Program-made: the position numbers and the translations under genes
Notes under the pieces: model-generated
Seen by the model: only the letters and a program-made list of their open reading frames with translations
Told to the model about the DNA's origin: nothing
Database searches by the model: none
Source: Microthyrium microscopicum
Lineage: Eukaryota > Ascomycota > Dothideomycetes > Microthyriales > Microthyriaceae
DNA length: 64,000 bases
Direction of reading: 5' to 3'
Assembly: GCA_010405405.1 (NCBI GenBank)
Contig: MU004234.1
Span: 602,993 to 666,992 of the forward strand
Shown here: piece by piece, positions 22,629 through 35,161 of the stretch
How positions within the stretch are numbered: the stretch's first letter is position 1
How the letters are laid out: each line of letters starts with the position of its first letter

Positions 22629-22892
22629 CTAGATCTTCAAGAATGACTTCAGCTTTTGTGCGCCCGAAGGACCAGATCCTTTGGCGGGAGCAGCGCCAGC
22701 CTTCTTCGGGTCGGGCTTCTTCGCTGGCTTCTTATATGCCTGGCCAGTGACGAAAGATATATACCAGGCGAGCAGACCGACGAAGATGATGGCGAATAGC
22801 CAACCGAGGAGGTATGCCAGGAGGACGGGGTTGGCTTGAACGGTGGCGAGGGCGTTGGGTGTGAGCACCGGCTTGAGGAATTCGAATGCCAT
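22629..22892 (-). CDS. Small single-pass membrane protein, function unknown
   Basis: An 87-residue intronless frame with a good ATG. Residues about 23-50 form one hydrophobic segment (LLAYLLGWLFAIIFVGLLAWYI), followed by a Lys/Pro/Ala/Gly-rich basic tail (KKPAKKPDPKKAG and on to KSFLKI). The basic tail after the helix suggests a cytosolic C-terminus. There is no cleavable signal peptide. I do not recognise a family; proteins of this shape are often ER or mitochondrial membrane microproteins. The even composition and clean topology support that it is real. Confidence 0.55.
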   Translation of the reverse strand: MAFEFLKPVLTPNALATVQANPVLLAYLLGWLFAIIFVGLLAWYISFVTGQAYKKPAKKPDPKKAGAAPAKGSGPSGAQKLKSFLKI

Positions 22893-23691
22893 GATGTATG
22901 AACTTTATGTATTTCGAGAGGTATTTGAGATTGGGTATATGGTTTATGCAGTTCGTAGAGTAGTATAGCGCTTCCAGGCGTATACAGCGTTGGTCGTTGG
23001 AAGTCGTTTCAGAATCGCTGGTTCAAAAAGGTAGGTTCGCACTGGGTAAATTCAGACCAGCTGGAGGGCTCGCGCGGGAGTAGAAACGGCGTGATTGTTG
23101 GAAAGATATGCAGCACAGCGCAATGCAGTAAAGTCAAAGAAGTCGCAAGTGAAGAGAAAGGGAGAAGTGGATCAGGAGGTTGTCGTGGTCTTGATACATT
23201 TGGCGCGAAGGGACTCGTGTTGGGCCTGCATGATTGGTTGACGGGCTGTTTCAGCTGTCTCAAGATCTCACCACTTTTCGACCTTGACTGCCTCCGCAAA
23301 CTTTATTTATCGTTGAAGACATGCCATGTTATCGTTAACAGCCATAGGACTCTCAATTTTCTTCAATGACTTGTTGACCGATTTACTTCGGTGAGCCCTC
23401 GATCACAACGCTGCCCCTTAACTGCGCCAAAAGGGGCGAGCATTGATCTTGACATCAACGATTACATTTCGCCTGTATCAAGGAGCGATGTTTCATTGAC
23501 CGAAAGAAGGCAGACTTTGACAGCCGAAATTGTACCTCGAGCTGACTTATTGTTGAAAGAACCATCTATCAGCTTCCACATCCGGTCTTCATCAAAAACA
23601 AATTGCCAGCTTTGAGAAGATCAAACAGAGCAATTGGAGCGCATCTGCATTCTTCTAATGAAGTGTCTATTCAGCTATTAATTACAGCACT
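22893..23691. other. Intergenic
   Basis: No supported gene. It contains the promoter side of the small membrane protein gene and the 3' side of the ACT permease. Confidence 0.45.
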
Positions 23692-25339
23692 CTATTCTTC
23701 ATCTCGCTTCACCCAAATGACTGGACCTTCATATTCCTTCCTGCCCTTCACGAGGTAGTAGACCAAAGCAATGATGAACACTCCCACCAACATGATACTA
23801 GACCAGTTCATAGTAGTCGCTGTCACGGGCGTGGCTATTGGCCATGTTATGAAGAATATCAACGGGGTCAGGAACATTAGTGCAGTGACATTGATCGCAA
23901 GACCAAACTTTCCAAGAGACCATTTCCGATACGGCAAGTCTGGACCAGCAATCCTCCGATAAATGATGCAGCTAATGGTAAGGAAATAGGAGCATAAGAC
24001 AGCGAGTGCTCCAAGAGATGTGATGGCGTTCAGCGCGACTGAGGAGCCAATGTTGATGCAGCAGAGAAGTATGGTGATGGTCATGGAGAGAATGACGGCT
24101 GGGAAGGGAATATTCCAGCTTGGTGAGACTTTTGATAGCCATTTCCAGCCTGGGAGACCTTGATCGCGAGCGAATGACCACACTTGACGCGAAGAGGCTG
24201 CGAGTTCTGAGATACAGCAGCCTGTCAGCATTATGATCACGATTGCGGTCAACGTATTGGTGGCTGCATAGCTGCCAGTTGCGTTATAGAAGATTTGGAT
24301 GAATGGATATCCGGTCACACCAGACGTGACGCTCGCAACATCTCCGAGGGTGAAGATCAGAGTTACGCTCATGATGAAAGCGAGCGATCCATTGAGAACG
24401 ACAGAGCCCATGATAGCGTTGGGCAGAGTTCGAGCAGCATCATTGATCTCTTCTGCCATGTGTGCGGAGCAGTCATAGCCAACGAGAACCGCAATTGGTG
24501 CAAGAAGACCTATCATTGACGATAATCCGGTACTTGACCAGCCACCAGCGTTGGTGAATTGAAGTAGCACAACGTCAGCGTTGCCAATTGGTGCCATTCT
24601 CCAGAGGGTGCCAATGATAGCAAAGAACCCGACTACGTGGATTACCAACATCGTTCCTTGGACTAGTGGCAACTGAGAAGCTAATATGGAGTTGAATAGG
24701 ACTGAGAAGACGATGGTAGCGATGGCCAGTAGAGTTCCATGCCAATTCTTCCATATATAGGTCGGATCGTTCAGAGCGATAAGGCCTTGTATCATCGTGC
24801 CGACCAAGAATGCTACGGAGGCCAGATAGACTTGCCACCCAAGACCAGTCAACCAGCCGGCGAAGTAGCTGAGCATCTTTTGATGTCGACGGGGTGCGAG
24901 CTCAGACACCCAGTGATACTGACCGCCAGCTGTCGGCGACCTACCAGCATTAGCAGGCGCATATATCTTACTACTTCAATACATACATTGACGCCAATTC
25001 CGCGATACTCGCATATACCAGAGCTTGACCGAAGGTGCACACAATAGCTCCCCAGAACAGCAAAGCTGTGCCGCCGTTCACCAACCAAAAGCCTGTATAT
25101 GCCAAAACTCCCTCCCAGCTAGCAACACATGTAGATGCAAAGGCAAGCATAGTATAGAACCCAAAGTTGCGTCGCAATACCTGCTTCTTCCCCATGACAC
25201 TCATATCATGAGCATCAGCATTAGTGCCCTTGAATTTGTCTGGAATATTGCTGATATTCGAATCAAACACATTCGACTCGGCTGGTGAATGGCCAACAGT
25301 GTTCAGGCCGAAGCCACTCTTCTCGTCGATTTCGACCAT
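23692..25339 (-). CDS. Amino-acid/choline/GABA (ACT) family permease, two exons
   Basis: Exons 25339-24987 and 24940-23692 are joined by a 46-bp intron (GTATGT...GGTAG) to give 533 residues with about 12 hydrophobic segments. The N-terminal 55 residues are hydrophilic. ACT-family marks of fungal GABA/choline permeases (Uga4, Hnm1 type; APC superfamily) are NFGFYTMLAFASTCVASWE, then across the splice AELASMSPTAGGQYHWVSEL, and AHMAEEINDAARTLP. The C-terminus is short and charged. The substrate cannot be told from sequence: choline, GABA, other amino acids or polyamines are all possible. The protein is expected in the plasma or vacuolar membrane. Confidence 0.88.
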
Positions 25340-25984
25340 GGCGCAAAGATAGCCACCTTAGCGACTTGACGGAACGAGAATATGGTAGGATAGGAAAATT
25401 GTAGGAGAAAGAATGGTCAAAAGGACCCCGGCTGGAACGAAGACCATGATCAACGTTATACATGTACTCGTAGAGACCCTGCATCGTAGATAAGTAGCGA
25501 TAGATCTAGTGCTATCTGCATGTACTGTAAGTCTGAACGATTCAACCAACGAAGATAACCAAAGGCACGTCGTACCCACTTTTAGGTCTGGGCATCGTAT
25601 ATCCGCAGCTGTGGTAACCGTACAATCGTACATCGCGGGGAGGGCTATCACTGGACACTTTTACGCCTCTTTTGGAGGGTTTGAAGGTCCCACAGCCCAT
25701 TGACAGTTGGGTCTCTGTGACCTCACCCCACGCCTTGTGCCTCCTAGCTCATAAATTCCACTGCCTGGCAGTATCTCTCATTTTTATACATCAATCAGAA
25801 TGTTGAATTGGTTGGCTCATTTCTTTGAAGTCGGCGGAAAATGCTCTTATACTTTAGAAATCTTTCAGTCCGTATAAATACCAATGTATGACACTATCTT
25901 CCAACGATGATACAGTTGATTGTCGAGTGATATTTATGCTCCGTTTCTCATCAGAATTGACGCTGAAGTGATCGGACTATCCTC
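25340..25984. other. Intergenic
   Basis: Upstream of the ACT permease and downstream of the chromate-transporter relic. No feature recognised. Confidence 0.45.
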
Positions 25985-27695
25985 TCATCGCCCAACAGCT
26001 CCATACCAGCACAATCCAAGCACGGCACCCATACCAATAGCAGCCCAAGGTGGAATATCAAACCACGCGCTCTCCGCATACGTCAAGGCCGCCACAACCA
26101 ACCAGAACGTCTCTTTGCCCAGACTGAATGAGGCTGGATTATCCTTTGTCAAATAGCCAATCTCCCACAACCAATACACCGCAGTAAACACTAATCCAAC
26201 TGCAGCGGCATTCACTCCTCTCAACACACTCGTCACCGCCTTGTGTCCTCTCAACTTGCGCCATATGCTCTGGACACCCACCGCTAGCGTAATACCAGGT
26301 ACAAAGATAGAATATATGCAAGGATTGCTCCTAAGACAGTAGGTAGGTTTGTTCCACGTAACGAGAGAGCGCCCAGAAAGACGGCGAAGTTGAAGTTTGG
26401 GCCTGGAAAGGCTTGGAGCGGGCGTCTACCCAGCCCGGCTGGACGACGTATTCGCGCAGCAGCGGGATCACTACAGGACCACCGCCGAAGATGATTGTAC
26501 CCGCTAGGTACATGTTGGCGAAGAGGCCTAACGGTTGAAGAGCTGGATGGACGATACTGCGGGCTACCATGATGGCAATGAACGTCACTGAAATGGGTTT
26601 AGCGGAGGTTGAGGAATCGACAGTAGAGTTGCTGGGTACTCACAGAAGAAGACGACAATGATGATGATGCCGAGTTGAAGGGGGATGTTGTGGCGATTTG
26701 ACGTCGATCCGCAAGCTTTCTGCTCTTGTGCTGCGTGCGTGATAACAGTAGAGGGACAATTAAACACCTCCGAAGTGTCGTCACGAACACTCTCCCGGGG
26801 TTTCTTCACATTCTCAGCAGCAGATGATCCAGCAGTGGCTTGCTCAGAAGCCACAGGAGATTGGATATTTTCCAAAGCTGTGTTCTCTTCCACCAAAGCT
26901 TGAGAATCCAACCTTCGTTACTTCAGCTTAGCAGCCGCCTTCAAAAAAATTGAAAGCATCCAGCCGTCCCAAGTAACTCCACTCGTACCGCCAATAACCA
27001 TGAGCACAGGAAAGTACCAGAGAGCCGTGTAGCAAAGTCCCGCACAAGCACCAAAGATAATCAAACCTCGCGACAGTCGGTCTTTGATGGTCCTCTCCGC
27101 TAATTGAACAGCAGCGAGAGCGATGATGCCTACTGTGGCAGCATTTAAACCTGATAGCAGTGGGTATATCGGGTCAGGCAAGGTGTGTTTGATTCGTCCC
27201 ACTCCGTATCGCTAAAGCAAACATTCCAATGGCTCCTGGAAGACTCCATGTTAAGAATACGAACAGAGCCGGGAGAAAGCCGGCGTGAATGAAAACAACG
27301 CAGAAAAGCATCTTGGTGCTCCCTGGACCCGGGAGGCCCTGACATATTGCGAATAGTTCTTGATACTGTTTGCAACCTTAGCCTTGGCTCTGGGATGTTT
27401 TTCCAGATCCAAATTCCGATTTCTTCATAGTTGGCGTTATAACGATTGATTTCCTTACATTACTTACTGTTTGTTCATCAATCCACGGCGTCTTGCCACC
27501 TTTGCCTCCTACAAAGCGCTCATAAATGATCTTGAAGTGCACTGGCGGTCCTCCGAAAGCCGTGAACCCAAGATCCCAGGTTCTGAGAAAGACATCAATA
27601 AGCCGATTTGCCAACTTCGACCGGTTGGGTTGTAGCGCATTTCGCTGGTCCCGGGCTGCATCTTTGACCAGTCGATAGAGATCGAAGAAGGGCAT
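25985..27695 (-). pseudogene. Decayed chromate ion transporter (ChrA/CHR, two-domain fungal type)
   Basis: Fragments in order on the minus strand cover both CHR domains. The N-terminal domain starts MPFFDLYRLVKD (27695) with LGFTAFGGPPVHFKIIYERF, an intron (27467-27366), then LFAICQGLPGPGSTK. The C-terminal domain has FGGGPVVIPLLREYVVQPGW, QAFPGPNFNFAVF and VLRGVNAAAVGLVFTAVYW, ending TGA at 25985. An intron of about 56 bp lies near 26644-26589. The frame is interrupted four times: an extra base near 27206 (family sequence IGVGRI resumes one frame over), an in-frame TAA at 26920-26918 in the linker, a deletion of roughly 9 codons plus a frame change near 26426, and another one-base frame change near 26310. 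ChrA proteins export or import chromate/sulfate-like anions. Several independent lesions make sequencing error unlikely. Confidence 0.85.
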
Positions 27696-29532
27696 GTAGA
27701 GTGATAGATGAACGAGTCTGGTAAGGGATGCTGTTTGTAACGTCTATGTGATGTGCCTCAAGAGGCTAGAGAAGACAACAATTATACTTTGAGGATTGAA
27801 TTGATGACACAATTGTTTGGTGTGGCGCAAAGCATTTCAGTGCCCATCTACGATCAGATAATCGGATTGTATGGCATTATCCAATTGAAAGAATGGATTG
27901 CTGCATGCGAGCATGCCCGTGGTATTTCTCCGAGCATGGGACCGTATGCTTAACCAATTCATCGTCTACCATCTCTTTGACCTTACCATAGTCAGTAACA
28001 GGTAGCAAGACAGCATTGAGCATCTTTGGCGTAGAAGTGAAAGATGTCGACGATTTGTATTGAGCTGAGGGTGCAAGGTTGTAAAATGGACGAAGATCTG
28101 CTTACAGGGACTTACTGGTAATGGGTGTCCTAAAATGTGCGTACTATCGTAGCGAACTGCAAGCGAAGGCTGCGCAGCAGCCATTCAACCACTATTCGTA
28201 CCGTAGAGCGAAGTCGAGTATCCTCGGTGAGTGGTCAAAAAGCTTCACCATAGAGGTGTTCAGACTCTCAAGCTAAAATCCACTGAGCACTGCAGTCCAT
28301 CTGGATACGCGATCAATGCAGTATGCAGGATAACAACTTTGCTTTTGAACCGAGTTCGCACTATAGACTCGCATAGTATGATAGTACAACTACGTGTACA
28401 TGCAGGATCAAATACGAGCTTGTGAGCTCAGCTATTTCGTAGCCAGCCTTCGAGATTTCAATATTTCCTTGCCTTGCTTTGAAGTCCGGCATATGGTGAC
28501 ACTGTTAAGGGAGAAAGGGGGGAGGCATTGACTACTGTAATTTGAGATATCTTTTCTCATGACCCATTATATCGCGCTTAATGTAACGCGGTAAGTTCCA
28601 GATCCACTGTGATAGGCCAAGAGTACAGCATTTTACACTAATATTGAGGCGTTCACTATTGAAATGTTCTCACCATCTGAAAGTTAATGAGATTTGAATG
28701 TAAAATTGGCTAGACGGTCACCGTCATACAATAAACTAGAATCGTCGAGACTGGAGACAGCAACCTCCTATTTCTGAGTACATCTTATTGCGATGTCGCG
28801 ACATTGTTACGATTGTATACATGGCCGGGAAACAATAGTTGGCGAACATGCATAAAGCAAAATTCAGACTTCATTTACAATTTGCAAATTTTAGCTTATG
28901 CGAATGCGCTCACTAAACGTAGTTCTTCCTTGCTGCCGCATAACACTAGGATACAGTTTCCGCATTACCAGTAACTGTATGTGTGTTCGCAGGTGTGGTA
29001 CCGTGGTGATGGTTCATATGATCCAACTCCAAAGTTGGCCCCATGTCGGAGTTGATCTCGATTACCCCAAAAAACACCACAGCAATAGCCGCCAGAATGA
29101 GGCTGGAAATCGCCCTCTCGTGATGCTTTTAGAACGCCGGCAGCCATTCTCAGCCTTCTGGAGCTGATCAATGCACGGTTTAATCCTGCTTTTTCTCAAG
29201 CCATCCCCGCTCGCTACCGTTGCTGGTTGGCCAAACCTTCAACGAACGCCACTAATGCTCCAAAATAGGAACTAGTTCTTGACCATCCTGCAAACCATGG
29301 ATGAGTGGCTTTTCATGACAGTCTGCATTGACTCTTCTCCACCTGCCCGCTCTTGAAGACTGAGTTGTGGCCCAGCACACAATCATGTCTGTGCTTGCAG
29401 CACCACGGTAGTCTTACTGTCGGGTCTTCCTAAAGACAGATCCTGCTACTCCTCTCTTTCTTACCTACTATCCTCTATTCACATCGTGAACTTTACTACC
29501 TATGAGTTGCGAACCCACTCGTCGCAGCCGAG
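27696..29532. other. Gene-poor spacer, possible small gene fragment on minus strand
   Basis: No firm gene. On the minus strand at about 28184-28116 a short frame MAAAQPSLAVRYDS... ends at a good donor (GTAAGT). Further on, at about 28022-27876, there is a 48-residue frame beginning MLNAVLLPVTDYGKV. They do not join in phase through a single convincing intron and match no family I know. The 150 bases before 29533 are pyrimidine-rich promoter-like sequence. Confidence 0.4.
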
Positions 29533-32025
29533 ATGTATCGTCTTAGTTCGTCGAAGAAAGTGGCTGAACAGCCCATCGACGCACAGTTTCAAAACATAAC
29601 CGGAGTTCTCGAGGATATACAACGAAACAAGGCCAAGAGCGAATCAATCACCAAATCCATCGCACATTGTTCTCGAGAACTACAACACCTCGAACGAATA
29701 CACTCAAACCGACATCGCTTTCATGGCCCCGATGGATCCGATGACCCATTTGCCTTGAGAGACATACTTCAACGATTCTACACCTCGTGTAATGCCCTGG
29801 CTTATGTTGGCTCGCCTATCGAGGATTTCGACAACTTTGATGGGTGCATCCAGTTTCCCTCAACCCCAAAGCGGGGTTGGAAGAAGAAACAATTGAAGAC
29901 CATAGAAGCGGATTATTCCGAGCATGAACGGAGCCTGTCGTTGGCCTTATCAAATGCAGTCTAGTAAGTTTATATGTTCTGATATACCCTCCTTTTCATC
30001 GGCTCGTCTCCTCATTCGATCATCGACCCCGACTTTCGGTCACCGGTTCTAATCTCAACTCCACATCACCTATATCAGACGGTGATAAAGAATCTTTCTA
30101 GATAGGAATGACGTGTTTTGGTGTTGAAGGGAGCCTCGATGATTGATCGATGCAAAAAGAATGTGCGAGGAAGGATATATCCGAAAGTGATTCTAACACA
30201 GCGTTATAGTACCACGACCCAGAAGATGCACCGATCGAAAATGTCAACGGATTCGGGATTGACTCTGATTTTACAACAAGCTGAACGGAGACATGCATTC
30301 TACGAAAAGCAAACAACCGATTCGAAAGACGCCAACAAGCAAAGAATCAGCACTTTGAAAATTGAGGCGCTAAAAGTTGAGGAGACGGACTGGGAAAAGA
30401 GTCTTCGACGTTATTTCGAAGCACTAGAGTGCTGGACCTGGGAGTCGGAGAACGAAGTTGAAACGCAAATGCCAGCACCTTCGTCGCGCACGTCGACATT
30501 CACTGAATCCAGGTATCCTCAGCTTGTACAAAGGCAAAGTACCACGTCATTGGTTCGAAGCAACTATGGCGAGTTTAGACGCGGAGAAGAGCTGGATACC
30601 GGAAATGTGGAGTATTTCCGTCAACCAAGAAGACCATCAGTCACCAATCGTGCATCGATGATCATACCATCAGAGAGCAATACCAACAATCGACATAGCC
30701 TCAACAGCAACTTTTCCAGGTCTTCCAATGCTCTGGTACTTTATAGCCCGACAAGCCCCACTGAGGACTCAACTGCCGTAGTTCGGTCCAGACCAATTAG
30801 GAGAGCTTCGATATCTAGAGACTTCCACTGGGAGTATGTTGGTAACAGCTCTTCTCTGCCACTTCTTGCGCCTCTTACTGCTCGCTGGCCGGAACTCAAG
30901 GATGCACAAGTGGATATATACACGCAAACTCAAGGAATGTCCGCAAAAGAAGCAAGGGCATATGCTCAAGGTCGTTTAGCCTGCCTTGATCCTGAAATAA
31001 CCAACGAGGTTCGCCGGGTATTGAGCGGAACTCCCACAAGTCCGACAGCATCACAACCCGCACTTGAAGCCGCTGAGGTTCGTAGAGTTATGCCTCCGCC
31101 AGTTAAAACCGCAACACAGAGCGCGCTTGTAGCCACTGAAGCTCGTAGAGCTAGACCAATGCTCAGAGACACTACATCGGAAAGACGGCGCTCTGTCAGT
31201 CTAGATCCTCCCACAGATAGACGCAAAACTCTTCCAGCTGCAAATCCACGAGCGGCAAAGTCGCAACTACATCTCAACAGCCAAAATGTAGTACCAAAAC
31301 TCGTATCAAAACCAAAGCAAAGTCGTAGCATACGCAACTCCCTACCAAACCTAGAAGTGCAAAGACGTACATTCCTATCCTCATTATCAGACCTACGACC
31401 ACTCACCGCCATATCCGAACGACCTAGCACCAGCAAATCGCGAGCATCAATGAAATCAATGAAATCACGCGCCTCCTCCCTAGAAAAGCCACCAAGCAGA
31501 TCTCTCATGCAAGCCTTCAAAAACAACCGCTCCAATCTCTCGCAAACCACCATCCTCGAAACCGTCCCCGACAAAGGCGAAGGACGCAGTAGTTCTGGCT
31601 CCGATACACTTACCCCCGAAAAAGACCACGACGTTGAGACAAAAAGCACGCTCTCCGCATCCACAAACGCACACTCCTACAAATCACGCTCCACACACCG
31701 CAAACGGGCAAAACCAAATACCGAAAAACCACTCCCTCCAAGCCCCGGCAAAACCTCAAAACTACTTGGTCTCTTCAAGAGCAAAGTAAAAAACGGCGAC
31801 TCTCACCTAAAGGTCCCAGTCCCTCGTTCCGTCCTGACGTCCCATTCAACATCATCCTTCTCCCATTCACGCGACAGTCTTCGCGTATCCATGGAGCTTC
31901 TGCGCAAGAAAGATAGTCGCGCGACACTCCTTTCTATGGGCGAACAACCCGACATGCATTTCGACGTATGGCTCAGAGCACTGCCCTACATAGAAGGACG
32001 ATGCACCACGCCTGGGAATCTCTAA
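29533..32025 (+). CDS. Large mostly disordered protein with N-terminal coiled coil, unknown
   Basis: Exons 29533-29963 and 30210-32025 with a 246-bp intron (GTAAGT, branch CTAAC about 30193, acceptor TTATAG) give 748 residues. The phase fits and the downstream frame continues for 605 codons. Residues about 15-60 and 180-260 are charged and helical (for example HCSRELQHLERIHSNR), likely coiled coils. Residues about 260-340 are Ser/Arg-rich. There is one more ordered segment with HWEYVGNSSSLPLLAPL and ARWPELKDAQVDIY, and the remainder is basic, Ser/Thr/Pro-rich and disordered. No signal peptide, membrane segment or catalytic motif is visible. I do not recognise a family; many such proteins in fungi act at cell tips, septa or the cytoskeleton, but nothing here shows that. 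The intron is much longer than most in this window. Confidence 0.7.
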
Positions 32026-32725
32026 TGTTTTCTACGTTCTCTCCACATCGTATTATTTCGCAGGACGATTCCGTTTCTTCTAGTTTTCTTTTTCTTTTTG
32101 ATACCCAGCGCTACCTAGTAGTAGCGCGATTTGCTCTTCTGTTGGAATTGATGAATAAGATTATGACTTTTCATAGTGTTTTTTAAAATGTATAATAGTT
32201 TATGATGAGCTCAAGAATATGATGGTTGATTCGACAGGATCATGAAAATAACGTAAATTCAAGTATTGTGATCGTATCTATTCTTAGTTGATTGCCTTAT
32301 CGTGGAGTTGCTTGTTCGTGCATGCTGTCAAAGTCTGGCCTCACCGCTTGCATCGAGGCCCTGCGTCGAGCTGAAGAGCTGCATATGCGAGTCTTCTAGA
32401 AATGCGTTGGAGGAAATTTAGTTATATGTAGCTGAAGATCCCCTCAAATTTGAGAATCTCGTATACTTCCTCTCGCTATGTCTCTCGGTCAGACTGAATC
32501 TGGTCGATCTCCCCACGCTCTTAACCGGAATGTTATCACGTAAACTGTTGTTTATCTGTAAGGAGTTCGATGCAAAAGCAGAATAAGAGTTTGGAATATA
32601 CTTAAGTTGTATTTGGATAACTTACAGCGTTCAAGGATATTGTTACGAGTCATTGAGCCTCAAGCTGGGAAGATATATCTACAATCTGGACCTTATCGAG
32701 GAAGAGATCACTACCTACAGCCAAA
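32026..32725. other. Intergenic
   Basis: AT-rich 700-bp spacer holding the 3' UTR of the disordered protein gene and the promoter of the GH13 gene. No feature recognised. Confidence 0.45.
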
Positions 32726-34760
32726 ATGTCAAAATTAAAGAGTATCGATGATCCTGCCGTTCAGCAGGTAATCGCAGCAGAAAACAAAACATTTCACCCG
32801 TCACCCTCAGCTTGGGAAGACCAATTAATGTAAGTCCTAATGAAATTCCTTATCATACGAGTACTACGACTATAACAGAGAACAGAAACTAGATGCTAAC
32901 ACCTCTGTAGATATTTCCTCCTATGTGACCGTTTTTCCAACGGCAAAGAAAACTTGTACATCGACAACAACGGCAACCAAGTAACAAATGGCACAACCGC
33001 ACCATACACCGACGCAGACAATGGCAACGCTCTAGGCGCGAATACAGAAACTTGGCTGGATGCAGGTGCTAAATTCTGCGGTGGCACGATATCTGGCGTG
33101 ATAACAAAGCTAGGATATCTAAAACGTATGGGCATTACAGCAATATGGCTAGGTCCAATCTTCAAACAAGTTGCCGCACTAGAAACATACCACGGCTACG
33201 GCGTACAGAACTTCTTGGAAGTTGATCCAAGATTCGGCACAAAAGATGAATTGAAAGAGCTCGTTGGAACCGCACATGCTATGGGGTTTTACGTGATTCT
33301 CGATATAATCATGTTAGTTCCCAAGCCACTTTCCATCGTCCAAGTACTAACGATGTGAATAGGAATCACTCGGGCGATGTCTTTGAATACATCGCTAACA
33401 GCCCAACTTACAATGCCGGCCAGAAATATCCAGTCAAAGGCTTCTACAACGCTCAACATACCGCGGACGTTCCATTCCCAACACCAGATCCAAACACTCC
33501 GCCAGATATATATCCCGACGGCGCGATATGGCCGCAAGAGCTTCAAGCTGCAGGGGTCTTTACCTGCGAAGGACAAATCAACGCCAACGGCTGGGATGCA
33601 TTGCCCGAATATCTTGACGGCGATTTCTTCGACCTCAAGGACTTCAATCTTGGTCCCAACCAGCCCGATGGCTTTAGTCCAACGCCTGCGCTGCGGACTC
33701 TGACGGCGGCGTATAAATACTGGATAGCGTATTTGGATATTGATGGGTATAGATTAGATACAGTGAAACACATGGGTTTTGGACCAACACGCTACTTCTG
33801 CGGCGCGATCCATGAATTTGCAACGCGCATAGGGAAAGGGAATTTTATGGTGGTGGGTGAAATTACGGGCGGTTTAATGTATGAGACTGTGGAAGCGACG
33901 GGGTTGGATGCGGCGTTGGGGATTCAAAATGTTATGCAGACGTTGTGGCAGGTGCCGCGTGGGGAGGCTGATGCTGATGTAAGTGGAAACATACTCCTTG
34001 GTGAGAAGACACTGATGATGATGGATAGGACTACTTTGATCATTTTCGGAATGCGAGGTACCTACAAAAGGGTAGTCATAGCTGGCTGAGGAACAAGATT
34101 CTTACCATGGTGGATGATCATGATCAAGTTTGGAGGGGGGATTATAAGGCGAGGTTCTCGGCTTGGAGTCCTGGGGCGAGTCTTATGTTTGCGGCGTTGG
34201 CTCTGAATGTGTGTACGTTGGGGATACCGTGCATCTACTATGGATCTGAGCAGCGGTTTGATGGGCAGGGTGGGAGTGGCAGTCCTGGGCATGGGGCTGA
34301 TCAGTTCATTCGTGAAGCCATGTTTGGTGGAGAGTTTGGCGCATTTCGCAGTAAAGATGCTCACTGCTTCAATGAGGAGAGTCCGGTGTACAAAGGCATA
34401 GCGGCATTGTCCAAAATAAGAGCAAAAGAGTTGACGCTGCGCAGGGGAAGACAGTATTTACGAGAAATATCTGGCGATGAAAGTAGTTGGGGATATCCTA
34501 CGAAAGTTGGCGCGAGGATGATGAGCATTGTTGCTTGGTCTCGTATTTTTGACACCGAGGAGATTCTTTGCGCTATCAATACGGACGAGGTCAATGAGAG
34601 AACTGCTTGGGTGACACTTGACAGCGGGATTCAGTCGGTAGGAAAAGTACTGAAGTGCCTGTTCCCATTGGATGGAAATGAGTTGAATGTGGTTAGCCAA
34701 GATGGGAGGATGGTGGTCTCATTGACAGTTCCGCCGGCAGGATTTGCTTTGTTCAAGTAA
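32726..34760 (+). CDS. GH13 alpha-amylase family enzyme, non-secreted, four exons
   Basis: Exons 32726-32829, 32911-33312, 33363-33978 and 34029-34760 (introns 81, 50 and 50 bp) give 617 residues with all phases agreeing. GH13 regions are present in order: LIYFLLCDRFSNG, region I DIIMNHSG (splice inside the Met), region II GYRLDTVKH (nucleophile Asp about 301), region III VVGEITGG (acid/base Glu about 335) and region IV VDDHDQ (Asp about 406). The enzyme should therefore be catalytically competent on alpha-1,4-glucans or related oligosaccharides. There is no signal peptide: the N-terminus is charged (MSKLKSIDDPAVQQ), so it probably acts inside the cell, for example on glycogen or maltodextrin. 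Secreted fungal amylases have a different N-terminus, and the FHPSPSAWEDQLIYFLLCDRFS opening resembles bacterial-type GH13 enzymes. The exact specificity is not clear. Confidence 0.88.
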
Positions 34761-35161
34761 CTGTCAGAATAGTAGACATACAGGAGCGAGTGCTTAGAAT
34801 ATTGGAGATGGAGTATTTTTGGCAATTATTTTGAAGAAGGGATGAAGTTGCGAAGAAGAGACGATAGAAATAAGGTTTAAGTGCCAAGACTTCGTTCGGG
34901 AAGGCACGAGCACGCGAGGGGAGCTCTTTCCCTTTGACGATCTGATCCAGAGCTTCAACATCTTTGATTCTTAACCTTCACCTCCACTCTTCTGCTCTAA
35001 CTCCACCAGCTGTAGCATACAACTTCTTATGTATGCTCCATATGGCAAGCTCTCCCGACTAAAACTCTACTCCCAGTCAGCAGAATGTACGCCGCTCCCG
35101 CTGTTCTGCTGCCTACTTCAAACGTCGAGTCGCACTACCCCAGATAGCTTACCACAACACC
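34761..35161. other. Intergenic
   Basis: A 401-bp spacer; the last 150 bases are pyrimidine-rich (CACCTCCACTCTTCTGCTC near 34980), promoter-like for the Vps38-type gene. Confidence 0.45.

Noticed and set aside
26644-27202. Chromate transporter treated as two separate working genes
   Set aside because: Fungal members are single two-domain proteins, both halves here lack proper starts, and each half carries its own frame change.
30966-31664. A 232-codon open frame on the minus strand
   Set aside because: It lies opposite the long exon of the disordered Ser/Arg-rich protein; its Leu/Arg/Ser composition mirrors the sense codons and it has no start context or domain.
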